A program made the translations under genes and the position numbers. From NCBI GenBank assembly GCA_963989245.1, contig OZ022342.1, positions 34,943,179-35,007,178 on the forward strand: a stretch of 64,000 nt of DNA, given 5' to 3'. Position 1 is the first letter of the stretch. Each line of letters opens with the position of its first letter. Below, piece by piece: positions 31,515 to 42,004 of the stretch. The notes beneath the pieces are model-generated. The model was not told the DNA's origin and did not search any database. It worked only from the letters and a program-made list of their open reading frames with translations. The stretch is from Nansenia antarctica. Lineage: Eukaryota; Chordata; Actinopteri; Argentiniformes; Microstomatidae.

Positions 31515-32640
31515 TAGGGATGTCCCGATCCCATTTTTTCACTACCGATACCGATACCGATACCTGGGCTTCAGGTATCTGTGATACCGATATCTATTCG
31601 ATATTTGTATTTATTGTTTTACTCCTGAATAATAACAAACACTTCCCCAGTATAGTCCACAACAACAGTTGGCTATTAAAGACTGCCAGCCTTTATTCAA
31701 GCAACAAAAACAGTACTCACTTTTTACTCACTACTCAGTGACCAACTGGTTTAAAGTTAAAACAATTTAAACAGCAGCGTTCAGCATTGTAGAAAAATAA
31801 GAGTTACTGTCTGATTTCTAGTTGTAGTGCCTTCAGGTTTTTATTCTATTTATCTTCTCTTACAGATGGCAAATCAATTATAGGACCCTTTTAAAAGTTT
31901 ATTTTTTCCATAACAGGCAACTTGAAGTTTTAAAGTACCCAGTCCATATAATAAAAAACAGTTTAATGATCACTAAATACTTATAATCTGTGGATTGGAT
32001 TAACTGTTCTCGTTTGTCGGAGGCTACCAGTAAGTGATAATGACTTGTAAACATACTTTCGTTTTAGCTCGTGTTCAAAAGCAAGAACTGTGTGTTCATC
32101 TAGTTATGTTTAATTATGTGTTTTTAGCATGACCATGTTCTCTCAGCATGCTGTGATGTTATAAAAACGCAGTTAGACGTTCCTAGCGATGTACCACTGT
32201 TAGCCGCTAGCTGTTAGCAGCGTTTGTTGTTGTTGTTTGGTCAGTCACTTTTCTCCTGTCGCATTCCCATTCGGTGCACCAACATTCAAATGCTTGTGTC
32301 GTCTTGAATTATTTTCCGATTTCAATGTATGACGCATCATTTGAAAGCTTACCATCTGTAGTTTCGGACTATGTAAATAACCGAACAATTACTTAAGCAA
32401 ATGGTTTATGATTTCACCAGCTGGCATCATGACATTGTCAGACTCATTACACACAGGTAGCTACTAGCCAACTCTCATGCATGTGACCACTGACTACTAC
32501 TGTTGTCATCACGTGAGTGACACGCCAGATCGCGAGCCCCAGATCGCTGCCTATTTTTTTTCTGGTGCGATCTGCGATCCAGCATTCAGGACCGATATCG
32601 CAGCGATATGCGATATCAATATCGGATCAGGACATCCCTA
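31515..32640. mobile_element. 1.13-kb TIR element (TAGGGATGTCC termini)
   Basis: Left end TAGGGATGTCCCGATC and right end GATCAGGACATCCCTA are inverted repeats with one mismatch; the subterminal parts are CGATACCGATA- and CGATATC-rich. No transposase frame. No target duplication, and the right flank is not satellite, so the locus was rearranged or the ends come from different copies. Probably a non-autonomous hAT-like element, on termini only. Confidence 0.7.
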
Positions 32641-32757
32641 GTTAGCATTATGTGAAAATGTTTGTTAGTAATACTAACTTAAGTTAATAAGCTTTCAAAT
32701 GATGCGTCATACATAGAAATTGGGAAAAAATGTAAGACGACATGAGTATTTGAAAGT
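32284..32757. repeat. Spaced inverted repeat, arms about 68 bp
   Basis: Arm 1 (32284-32352, containing TATGACGCATCATTTGAAAG) lies inside the TIR element; arm 2 (32689-32757, CTTTCAAATGATGCGTCATA) lies outside it in reverse orientation. Confidence 0.8.
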
Positions 32758-34184
32758 TGTTAACCCTGAAATCACAATCCTGAGAAAAAGCCCTTCAAAG
32801 TTTTCGTTCTTTTTCACACCTTCACACAGGCAGGTAATGGGCGGTAACAATAGCTGGTTAACCCCACCCCCAACCACTCCCCCTCTAGATTGACAGCTAT
32901 CAGCTGTCAATACCTGTCAGTGTTAGTCACTGGGTCAGACAGCTATAGTTATACAGCTATAACATTATTACCTAGCAAGGTATTACCTAAGCTAATTACC
33001 CAGCTTATTATTATTATTTATGGTTGTTGTAACTGTTATTGTTAGTCTTTCAATGATACAAAAAAGTATTCAATCAGAATCAGAATTTATTTTACAGTAC
33101 ACAGGAATAAAAATATTTTGCTTTGGTTCTTCAACAAGGTACATAGTCACAATAATAAGTAAATAAGTAAAGTAAGTATGATAAGTAATAAAGTGATAAG
33201 TATAAACAATAGTGCGACAAGCTGTGCGACAAGTACAATCAGTGTGCAAACATTAGTGTTAGTCACTGGGTCAGATAGACTTTTCAAAGAGAAGTTTACA
33301 GTACTTAGCTAGCAACTAAGTATGTTTGTCCAACTCCATAGTTCCTCCAGGTCCAGGTAGTAGATGATGGTCAGTGGGGAAGTGGACGTAAGGGAGAAGG
33401 TAATAATAGAAAAAAAGAGGAAGACAAGAAAAATATTAGATGTATTGAAAATCATCAGAGTAGTGTGTTTGGCGTTAGCCAACTAGTGGCTAGCTCGTTC
33501 ATAACAAAGGAAGCAACACATGTTTTTAAACTTTCAACATTTCTGTAATCTATTACACTTGACATGTTACAGTATTCCAGTATTACACACTGAACATGAG
33601 TCTTACACACAACTTTTACAATGTAGACATACTAACCGTACTTACAACGTAGACAGACTACAGAGCTACAACAATGCTAGTATGCTAACAAACAAATGTA
33701 TGCAGACTGAACAATGTGGTTTCAGTTAGTTGCTAGTGGGTAATAATAAAGAAATGTCTAAATACACGAACACACTGGTTTCAACTAGTAACTAACAACT
33801 AACTCAACTAACAAAGTCGCTATGTACATAAATAGAAGATCTTACCTTACGAGTCTTAGTGGAGTAAACAAACAAGCACGCTGCTTCCTGACTCCTCTCT
33901 TAGCCAAATCGATCGACCAATGAAAAAAAAAACAGGAACCAGTTTCTCCCCTCCCACAAGGGAGGATTTCCCGGGAGAAATTAGGCTAAAAATATGTTTA
34001 TTTTGCTGATTAAGTACACGTATTTAACTATCGTAAAACTGCTCGAAAAAATAACGAGTGGGTAGTTCAAAATTTCAAGTTGCGTCTGATGACAAAAAAA
34101 GGAAATCAGATTTTTTGCTCTGAACAACTTTGAACGCTTTTTTCAATCCTTTCCCGTTTGCGAGTTTTGTGCAACTCGACTAAA
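32758..34184. other. AT-rich non-coding stretch
   Basis: No gene seen. At 33070-33300 the words AATCAGAATCAGAATTTATTT followed by AATAAG-rich sequence look like the 3' end of a LINE in reverse orientation, but there is no coding support. The rest is unassigned. Confidence 0.5.
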
Positions 34185-34295
34185 TTACGTCACATATGGT
34201 TCCATAGTGGGCGCTGTTTTCCTGTGTCGTGTGTGGGGTGTCTTCTCCTGTTTCCAGATAGGCCACCAGGTGTACAGGATGATGTTAATTGTCCA
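34185..34295 (+). repeat. 5' LTR of Gmr1-like element 1, left part
   Basis: CACATATGGTTCCATAGTGG through GATGATGTTAATTGTCCA, matching 47853-47960. The first bases differ from the 3' LTR (TTACGTCAC against TGTGACGTTCCAC). Confidence 0.85.
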
Positions 34296-34549
34296 GGGGG
34301 CTATTCCACGAAGCTCGATAAAGTTCTAAGCCTCGATAAAGTTCTAAGCCTCGATAATTTTAGCTTGCGTTCGGTTCCATCAATGTGGCTCAAATAATTC
34401 GCTGCTCGGTTGAGCTCCTTCTGAGTCAGATATAATTAGCCTGGTCGCGACGCGACGCTAAGACGCGCGTCAAAAAAGGCTCACAGGCGGAAACTAAACC
34501 CCGAACGACAGTTCCTCATGTGTCTTTTAGGAAATATTAGTTCCCACTT

Positions 34550-34700
34550 CACACGAGATAGATAGATTAGATAGTTTGACTGTGTGATAGATAGATAATT
34601 TGATAATTTGAAAGTGTGATCGATCGATAGATAGTTTGATTGTGTGATAGATAACTAGATATTTTGAAAGTGTGATAGAGAGATAGATAGATCGATGGAT
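34550..34700 (+). repeat. GATA-type microsatellite region
   Basis: Imperfect GATA repeats (GATAGATAGATTAGATAG) interspersed with TTTGAAAGTGTGATC units. Confidence 0.8.
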
Positions 34701-34774
34701 ACATAAATTAAAAAGTGTAAAAAGTAAAATAAAATGAATAGGTATGTCTATCAACTTGCATTGCTGTTATCACA

Positions 34775-34841
34775 GCGGTCTGGTTGGCGCAGTGGTTAAG
34801 GCAGCCGGCTGGAGTCCCAAAGGTTGCGAGTTAGAGACTTG
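34775..34841 (+). mobile_element. tRNA-derived SINE head fragment
   Basis: Box-A-like TGGCGCAGTGG at 34785-34795 and box-B-like GGTTGCGAGTTAGAGAC at 34822-34838, with GGCTGGAGTCCCAAA between. The usual SINE body is not recognisable downstream, so this is a remnant; it does not fold as an intact tRNA. Confidence 0.6.
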
Positions 34842-35010
34842 ACTAAGTATTTTTTTTTACATTTAACCGAAGATTTCATGCAAAGGCTTCAAACACCATT
34901 GTAATCGTGTCAGTTCTTGTAAATTAGCCTGCACCATAATTTTATAGCCTACATACTTTTTTAGATGAGATTTTAGATTAGATTCAGACAACGAAATGCA
35001 GTAAAAAGTG

Positions 35011-35096
35011 CGTCTGAAGAGGGATTCGAACCACGTCTAAACATTATGAATAAATCCTGTGGCAGCGGTCGATATCACTAGGCCATTGTGGCAATA
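35011..35096 (-). other. tRNA-like sequence (pseudo-tRNA or SINE head), minus strand
   Basis: On the minus strand GCCACAATGGCCTAGTGATA gives a box-A-like TGGCCTAGTGA, and GGTTCGAATCCCTCTTC gives box B about 50 bases later. The spacing is too long for a simple tRNA without an intron or long variable arm. Treated as tRNA-like. Confidence 0.5.
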
Positions 35097-35264
35097 TGAC
35101 GGTTTGTAGCCTGCTGCTGATATCACCACAGTAGTAATATTCATTTATTAAAATATGAACATATAACAATAACTGGGGCTAGTATGACCTACGCATTTAA
35201 TCGGTCAGCAATTTCTTGCCAAACCATTTCCCTCGCCTTGTTAATTGCGGCAGTATTGCACTAT

Positions 35265-35903
35265 TGTCACAGCTCCGCCCCTGGCTCATCAGCCGCCGAT
35301 CAGTGGTTCCAGGTGTGGCCGATTAAGAGCGCCCCTGGCTCATCAGACGTCGATCAGTGAACGATTAAGAGCGCCCCTGGATCATCAGACGTCGATCAGT
35401 GGACGATTAAGAGCGCCCCTAGCTCATCAGCCATCAATCAGTGGTGCCAGGTGTGGACGAATAAGACCGCGACTGGCTCCTACTTAAGCTCTGCTCCTGC
35501 TTCCAGTCATCGCCAGATCGTAACCACTTAATGGTTGGTTCATATGCTCGTTCCTGCTACTCTTGACGTTATCCGATACCCTAGCCTAACCCTATTCTCT
35601 CTGTTCCCCGTTAAAGGATTCCCTGCCTGCCGACCTCCTGCCTGTCTGACTACCCGCCTACCTGCCTGACCCCCTGCCTGTCTGAGTACCTGCCTACCTG
35701 CCTGACCCCCTGCCTGTCGGACTACCTGCCTACCTACCTGATCCCCTGCCTGTCTGAGTACCTGCCTACCTGCCAGAACCCCTACCTGCACTACCTACCC
35801 CCAGCCGGATTCCCCTACCCCAAACCCTATAATAAAACACTGTTATTATCTTACTACTTGTTCTCCGTTGTCTGCTTCTGGGTTCCGCCTTCTGGTCGTG
35901 ACA
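35265..35903 (+). repeat. 5' LTR of the chromovirus
   Basis: TGTCACAGCTCC to GTCGTGACA. It has GATCAGTG/GATTAAGAGCGCCCCT repeats in U3, a TTAAG box near 35485, the 11-mer GCCAGATCGTA at 35512-35522 (expected RNA start), a CTGCCTGC-rich stretch, and AATAAA at 35831. Confidence 0.95.
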
Positions 35904-35904
35904 G

Positions 35905-35915
35905 TACGATCTGGC
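35905..35915 (+). promoter_or_regulatory. Primer-binding site for self-primed reverse transcription
   Basis: TACGATCTGGC, starting one base after the 5' LTR, is the exact reverse complement of GCCAGATCGTA at 35512-35522. In Tf1/sushi elements the first 11 bases of the mRNA fold back onto such a site and serve as primer in place of a tRNA. The gag ATG is at 35917, two bases on. No tRNA-type site is recognisable here. Confidence 0.75.
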
Positions 35916-35916
35916 C

Positions 35917-36823
35917 ATGTCGAACCCAGCAGACATCGAGACAGTCCGGCAGATGGTGAACAATAACTACACCGTGTTGGAGAAACCCGACTCCCTCCTA
36001 CAGGAGATAGTGGGGAGGCTCCGTGACATGAGCACCACTCTGACCGGGTTCCAGGACACGGGAGCAGCCGCCGCTGCTAATGCTACACCGACCACCCCCC
36101 AGCTCCTACCCGCTCCGGTGACCCGAGAGCCCCGGGTTCCCATGCCGGATCGTTACGACAGCAAACAGGGTTGCTGCCGTTCCTTCCTCCTACAGTGTGA
36201 GCTGGTGGGAGAGAGGGGACCCGCTCACTGCTTCCTACACCGCTTTCTCCGGCGAGATGAGGAGAATTTTCTATCACCCGGTCCGAGGACAGGACGCTTC
36301 CAAGCGCCTCCTCGCTCTCCGTCAAGACTCCCGGAGTGTCGCTGATTATGCGATTAGTTTCCGCACCCTGGCAGCTGAGAGTGGGTGGAACGATGCAGCC
36401 CTCGTCGCGGCGTTCACCGGTGGACTCGCTGAGACCATCAAGGACGAGCTGGTGTCACATCCCGAGTCCTCCGACCTGGATGGATTAATCTCCCTGGCCA
36501 TCAGGGTAGATAATCGGATCTCAGAACGGAGACGTGAACGCGGAAGTCGTCTTCCCGTTAGCGTCGCCAGACGGCGTGCTCCATCTACTCCCAACCCTAG
36601 TAGTTATTCTCGTCCCTTTCATTCCAACATCACTCCTAGAGGGGAGACGTCCTCGGATCCCGAACCGATGCAGCTTGGTCGGATGCGCCTCAGCCAGGAG
36701 GAGCGCCGCCGGCGTGTTGAAAACAACAGCTGCCTGTACTGTGGGGAGCCCGGTCATTACCTCTCCACCTGCCCCACTCGGTCGTTAAACCAGCAGGCTC
36801 GTCAGGAGAGGGGAGGACCCTAA
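35917..36823 (+). pseudogene. Chromovirus gag, internally deleted
   Basis: First frame from ATG 35917 (MSNPADIETVRQMVNNNYTV) runs to RYDSKQGCCRSFLLQCEL near 36200. The homologous frame then continues at +1 with WWERGDPLTASYTAFSGEMR, VRGQDASKRLLALRQDSRSV and ADYAISFRTLAAESGWNDAA. In this family a stretch of about 35-40 residues (capsid core up to AWA-type sequence before the WERG motif) stands between; it is missing, so a deletion both removed it and shifted the frame. The zinc knuckle CLYCGEPGHYLSTC near the end binds RNA. Ends TAA at 36821. Confidence 0.85.
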
Positions 36824-39800
36824 CGAGCCGTTCTGCTATCTCTGCCGCTCCCCGCACCCGGACCCAGCTCAACGCCACGATCTCCGTTAAAGGTCAGTCC
36901 TCTGTGTTCCCAGCTCTCATTGACTCTGGTGCTGATGGCAATTTTATGGATGTGTCTCTGGTAGAGCAGTTAGGTCTCTCCACCAGCCCCCTAGATACAC
37001 CCCTAGAGGCCATCGCATTGGATGGCAGGCTCCTCGCCAAGGTTACGGATAGGACGGAGCCTGTGTTAATGTTACTGTCCGGCAACCACCAGGAGGAGGT
37101 GAGTTTTTTCATCACATGCACTCCCCATGCTCCCATTGTTCTGGGTCACCCCTGGCTGGCTAGACATAACCCGAATATCAACTGGGCCCATGCCAGGGTA
37201 GAGAGTTGGAGTCTCGAGTGTCATGCCACCTGCCTTCGGTCCGCTGTCTCTACTTCTGTTTTCTCCCAGGCACCCAGACCAGAGGCCCCTGACCTGTCTT
37301 CCATTCCGCCGGAGTATCGGGATCTCCAACAGGTGTTTTGCAAACAGTTAGCCCTTTCCCTACCCCCTCATCGGCCCTATGATTGCGCCATTGAATTACT
37401 GCCCGGAGCACCCCTTCCTAGCAGCCGCCTGTACAGCATCTCCAAACCCGAACGGGAGGCCATGGAGTGTTACATCAAGGACTCCCTGGCTGCTGGCCTC
37501 ATCCGTCCCTCCTCCTCACCCGTGGGCGCTGGGTTCTTTTTTGTTGCTAAAAAGGACAAGACCCTGCGTCCCTGCATTGATTACCGCGGGTTGAATAATA
37601 TTACCATCAAGAACTCTTACCCTTTACCCCTCATGAACTCTGCTTTCGACTCTCTCCAGGGAGCCACGGTGTTCACGAAGCTCGACCTCCGCAACGCCTA
37701 CCACCTGGTTCGGATACGAGAGGGGGATGAGTGGAAGACAGGGTTCAACACTCCCTTAGGCCATTTCGAGTACCTGGTGATGCCTTTTGGCCTCACTAAT
37801 GCCCCTGCGGTATTTCAGGCCTTAGTGAACGATGTCCTCAGGGACATGATAGGCCTGTTTGTCTTCGTATACCTTGATGACATTTTGATTTTTTCTAGGG
37901 ACCCAGTCACCCATGTCCAGCATGTCCATCGGGTACTCCAGCGTCTCCTCGAGAACCGGCTGTTTGTTAAAAGAGAGAAGTGCGAGTTCCATGTCCCGTC
38001 GGTATCTTTCCTGGGTTACATCGTCGCTAATGGTCAGGTGAGGATGGACCCCGCTAAGGTGAGAGCAGTCCTGGAGTGGCCCGTCCCTGGTAACCGTAAG
38101 CAGCTCCAGCGATTCTTAGGGTTTGCTAATTTTTATAGGCGGTTCATCCGCAACTATAGCAGTGTCGCGGTTCCTCTCACTGCTCTCACTTCCACTTCCT
38201 GCCAGTTCCGATGGACCCCCGAGGCCGAGAAGGCTTTCCTCGACCTCAAGAACCGCTTTACCTCAGCACCCATCCTCGTTCAGCCGGATCCCTCCAGGCA
38301 GTTCGTGGTGGAGGCGGACGCCTCGGACACCGGGGTGGGGGCTGTCCTCTCCCAACGCGCTACGGACGGTAAGGTCCATCCCTGCGCCTTCCTGTCCCAC
38401 CGTCTCTCTCCGGCGGAGAGAAACTATGACGTGGGTAACCGTGAGCTGTTGGCCGTGAAGCTGGCGTTAGAGGAATGGAGGCATTGGCTGGAGGGCTCGG
38501 AACAACCCTTCCTCGTGTGGACTGACCATCGAAACCTGGAGTACATCCGCACGGCTAAACGGCTCAATTCCCGCCAGGCCAGATGGGCGCTGTTTTTTGG
38601 CCGTTTTAATTTTTCCCTCACCTTTAGGCCGGGATCCAAGAACGTGAAGCCCGATGCCCTGTCCCGCCTTTACGACAAGGAGAGTGAGACCAGCTCAGTG
38701 CCAGACACCATCATGCCGGTCACCTGCGTGGTCGCGGCCGTCACCTGGGAAATTGAGGAGGCGGTCAGGACCGCTCAGCGGGCTCAGCCCGACCCGGGAA
38801 ACGGTCCTCCTGGTCGCCTGTTCGTCCCTGACACCGTGAGATCCCGGGTGCTACTATGGGCTCACGCCTCCACCCTCACCTGCCACCCTGGGGTGACTAG
38901 GACCCTGGCGTTCCTCCGCCGGCGCTTTTGGTGGCCAACCATGCCTGAGGACACCAAGGCCTTTGTGCTGGCCTGTTCTGTATGTGCCCGGAATAAGTCT
39001 TCTAACCAGCCCAGTTCGAGCCTACTGCGTCCTCTGCCCATTCCCCGTCGCCCCTGGTCCCATGTGGCCCTGGATTTCGTTTCGGGTCTGCCCATGTCTG
39101 ACGGCATGACGGTGATTTTGACTGTGGTTGACCGCTTTAGTAAATTTGCCCACTTTTTGCCCCTGCCCAAGCTTCCTTCCGCCAGGGAGACGGCGGATCT
39201 GTTGGTGAAAGAGGTGTTCCGGCCCCACGGCCTACCCACTGACGTGGTGTCTGATCGGGGTCCACAGTTCACCTCGGCGGTCTGGAAGGCTTTCTGCTCT
39301 GGGCTGGGGGCATCCATCAGCCTGACCTCAGGGTTCCATCCCCAAACCAACGGTCAGGCGGAGAGGGCCAACCAGAAGCTGGAGTCCACCCTGCGCTGCT
39401 TGGTGTCTGCCAACCCTACTACCTGGGCAACCCAATTACCGTGGGTGGAGTACGCCCACAACACCCTGGCTACCTCGGCCACAGGTATGTCACTCTTTCA
39501 GTGCCTTTACGGCTATCAGCCTCCCCTGTTCCCTTCCCAGGAGGAGGAGATCCTGGTCCCGTCCGTCCAGGCTCACCTCCGCCGCTGTCATAGGACCTGG
39601 CATCGGGCCCGTGCCACCCTTCTTCGGGCATCGGAGCGTTACCAACGACAGGCCAACCGTCGGCGCATCCCTGCTCCCAATTATGCCCCCGGGGACAAGG
39701 TATGGCTATCCACAAAATACCTACCACTAAGGACTGAATCCAGGAAGTTGTCCCAGAGGTTCATTGGTCCCTTCACCATTGAGCGGGTGATCAACCCCAT

Positions 39801-39924
39801 GGTCATGCGTCTCAAGCTTCCCCGTACCCTCCGTGTCCATCTCTCCTTCCATGTTTCCCTCCTCAAACCTGTGTCCTCCAGTCCCCTGTCTCCTCCAGTT
39901 CCCGACCCACCCCCCCCAGGATGA
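36824..39924 (+). CDS. Chromovirus pol: protease, RT, RNase H, integrase
   Basis: A long intact frame; the first ATG is at 36904 but the frame is open from just after the gag stop, as expected for a pol made by readthrough or frameshift. Protease active site LIDSGADG (D7 from that ATG). RT: KKDKTLRPCIDYRGLNNITI, TKLDLRNAYHLVRI, MPFGLTNAPAVFQ and FVYLDDILIFS (YLDD 323-326). RNase H: VVEADASDTGVGAVLSQ, NRELLAVKLALEEWRHWLEG and VWTDHRNLEYI. Integrase: HHCC region (HPGVTRTLAFLRRRFWWP then CSVCARNKSS), DDE residues in ALDFVSGLP, VVSDRGPQFTS and GQAERANQ. The frame breaks at the C-run 39909-39918, before the chromodomain. Confidence 0.95.
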
Positions 39925-40144
39925 TTGATGACCTCCCTGCCTACACCGTCCACCGCCTCTTGGATTCTCATAGCCGTGGTCGAGGGTTCCAGTACCTGGT
40001 GGACTGGGAGGGCTATGGTCCTGAGGAGAGGTACTGGGTCCCTCGGCAACAGATCCTCGACCCTACGCTCATCCAGGACTTCCACCGCCGACACCCCGGC
40101 AAGCCTGGTGGTCCGCCCAGAGGCGTCCGTCGGAGGGAGGATAC
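39921..40144 (+). pseudogene. Chromodomain at the end of pol, out of frame
   Basis: Reads DDLPAYTVHRLLDSHSRGRG, FQYLVDWEGYGPEERYWVPR and QQILDPTLIQDFHRRHPGKP. This is a chromodomain (YLVDWEGYGPEERYW core), which in chromoviruses targets integration to chromatin marks. It is in a different frame from the rest of pol because of the C-run; one base change in the run would join them, so the break may be recent or a sequencing slip. Confidence 0.85.
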
Positions 40145-40783
40145 TGTCACAGCTCCGCCCCTGGCTCATCAGCCGTCGATCAGTGGTTCCAGGTGTGGCC
40201 GATTAAGAGCGCCCCTGGCTCATCAGACGTCGATCAGTGAACGATTAAGAGCGCCCCTGGATCATCAGACGTCGATCAGTGGACGATTAAGAGCGCCCCT
40301 AGCTCATCAGCCATCAATCAGTGGTGCCAGGTGTGGACGAATAAGACCGCGACTGGCTCCTACTTAAGCTCTGCTCCTGCTTCCAGTCATCGCCAGATCG
40401 TAACCACTTAATGGTTGGTTCATATGCTCGTTCCTGCTACTCTTGACGTTATCCGATACCCTAGCCTAACCCTATTCTCTCTGTTCCCCGTTAAAGGATT
40501 CCCTGCCTGCCGACCTCCTGCCTGTCTGACTACCCGCCTACCTGCCTGACCCCCTGCCTGTCTGAGTACCTGCCTACCTGCCTGACCCCCTGCCTGTCGG
40601 ACTACCTGCCTACCTACCTGATCCCCTGCCTGTCTGAGTACCTGCCTACCTGCCAGAACCCCTACCTGCACTACCTACCCCCAGCCGGATTCCCCTACCC
40701 CAAACCCTATAATAAAACACTGTTATTATCTTACTACCTGTTCTCCGTTGTCTGCTTCTGGGTTCCGCCTTCTGGTCGTGACA
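40145..40783 (+). repeat. 3' LTR of the chromovirus
   Basis: Same length as the 5' LTR; two single-base differences seen. Confidence 0.95.
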
Positions 40784-41082
40784 ACTATTTTACATCTTAT
40801 TTTTCCGTCTTCATAAAGATCAATATTTCGGGAATGCTGCGCAAATGTAGTACCCCTGCAGAGTGGAGTATCTTCATTTCGACAGATCGACTCTTCTGGG
40901 CTCTTTATGTCTGCGTGCCCATATCGAAGATTTGTAAGCCTGTCTTCTGTGAACACTGATGACACAAGGCTGATCCTCGTTCGAGGAATCACCTGAGGCT
41001 TGAATTCCAATCTCGAGTTGCCTGATCGCCGCATTTATTTCAATCGCCGCTATACTGATCCACCTTTAGTGGAATGGCCCCC

Positions 41083-41301
41083 AGGAGACTATATGATCAG
41101 TCCAGAGTCATGGATCCAGTCTCTCTCTCTCTTCTTTGTCGACCAGCAGCCGTTTCAGTTGTGTTTACCATTTTCTCTTTTCATTATTTCAATCCAACAT
41201 TTTCTGGTATTCCATTATTTTCTTTAATAAATATCCTATTATTGATAACCAAGTGTGGTCTCCCTTTTTGTTACCTTGTCAAGAGCCAGCCAAGCGTAAC
41301 A
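41083..41301 (+). repeat. 5' LTR of Gmr1-like element 1, right part
   Basis: GATCAGTCCAGAGTCATGGA through to AAGCGTAACA, matching the right parts of the 3' LTR (47970-48037 and 53944-54087). AATAAA near 41226. Confidence 0.88.
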
Positions 41302-41304
41302 AAT

Positions 41305-41322
41305 TGGGTGCTCGACCAGGAT
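41305..41322 (+). promoter_or_regulatory. tRNA-type primer-binding site of Gmr1-like element 1
   Basis: TGGGTGCTCGACCAGGAT, three bases after the LTR. It matches the classical proline-tRNA primer site at 15 of 18 positions. Element 2 has TGGGGCGCTCCTCCGGGAT in the same place. Confidence 0.65.
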
Positions 41323-42004
41323 TGATTTTGGTGAGAGCGATATTCTCTCCCTTTTCATAGTTAATATTCGGGATTGGATTATTGGATGTGTCCAACTCTA
41401 TATTGGGAGACTTGCATGGTTATTGTTTATAGTTATTGGGTTTTGGTTGGATTGGATTTAATGTATTGTTTAGTATATTTGTTATGTTGGTTTGGGTGCT
41501 GGTGACGAGGGGGAGCTGGCCGTCCGACTGTGCTGACAAGGACGTAAAACTTGTTGTTGGCTGTGATCTTCGGCTGGAGTTTGGTGAGTGCTGTGTTCTA
41601 TGCAAAGCAGAGAAGGATAGGTAGGGCGGGTGGTTTAGATACCATCAGAGCTATACGTGAACCCCCGTGCTAGGAGTAGAAGCGCTTAACGCTTGTTTAT
41701 TGTTTTCGTTTGTTATTTTTGGTGTGTTGAACGCGGGGGCGCCACCAGGCATTTGCTGGGTGGAAGAGTTGCATGTGAACGCACTGAAGACTAGCTGAGT
41801 GGTTAGTCAGTCATTGCTGAGTTAGATGCTCTTACGAAGTATGTTAGTTACTTTTCTGTTTTGTATGTGTGCACAGTTACTCGCTTTAAATGGGCTGAAG
41901 ATTATGGCTGATATGGGAGTAGTTTATAGGAGGAGTTTGTAATGGGAGGGGAGATTCCCGTTTGTTAGGGTTGATTTATATTGGTTATTTGATTATATTG
42001 AGTT

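Larger units (their letters stand above)
35265..40783 (+). mobile_element. Chromodomain Ty3/Gypsy element (Tf1/sushi-like chromovirus), 5519 bp
   Basis: Two 639-bp LTRs (35265-35903 and 40145-40783) flank gag, pol and a chromodomain. The 5-bp target ACTAT is at 35260-35264 and 40784-40788. The LTRs differ at only two positions that I found (near 35296/40176 and 35862/40742), so the insertion is recent. PPT-like GGAGGGAGGATAC precedes the 3' LTR. It is the youngest-looking insertion in the window, but gag has an internal deletion and pol a frameshift in a C-run, so this copy is probably dead. Confidence 0.95.
34296..41082. mobile_element. TIR transposon inside the 5' LTR, carrying the chromovirus
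   Basis: Ends GGGGGCTATTCCAC (34296) and GTGGAATGGCCCCC (ends 41082) are inverted repeats with one mismatch. Without the 5.5-kb chromovirus the element would be about 1.26 kb and has no transposase. The LTR sequence resumes directly after it (AGGAGACTATATGATC). Superfamily uncertain; the termini resemble small fish Harbinger/ISL2EU-like repeats. Target duplication is at most 1-3 bases. Confidence 0.75.

Noticed and set aside
33520..33729. 69-codon plus-strand frame
   Set aside because: AT-rich, no motif, composition like the surrounding non-coding DNA.
34740..34841. Functional tRNA gene
   Set aside because: Box A and B are present, but the T-arm and acceptor stem do not pair; better a SINE head.
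35540..35791. Gln/Arg/Gly-rich minus-strand frame in the chromovirus LTRs (also 40420-40671)
   Set aside because: Antisense of the LTR CTGCCTGC repeat; identical in both LTRs because these are duplicates.
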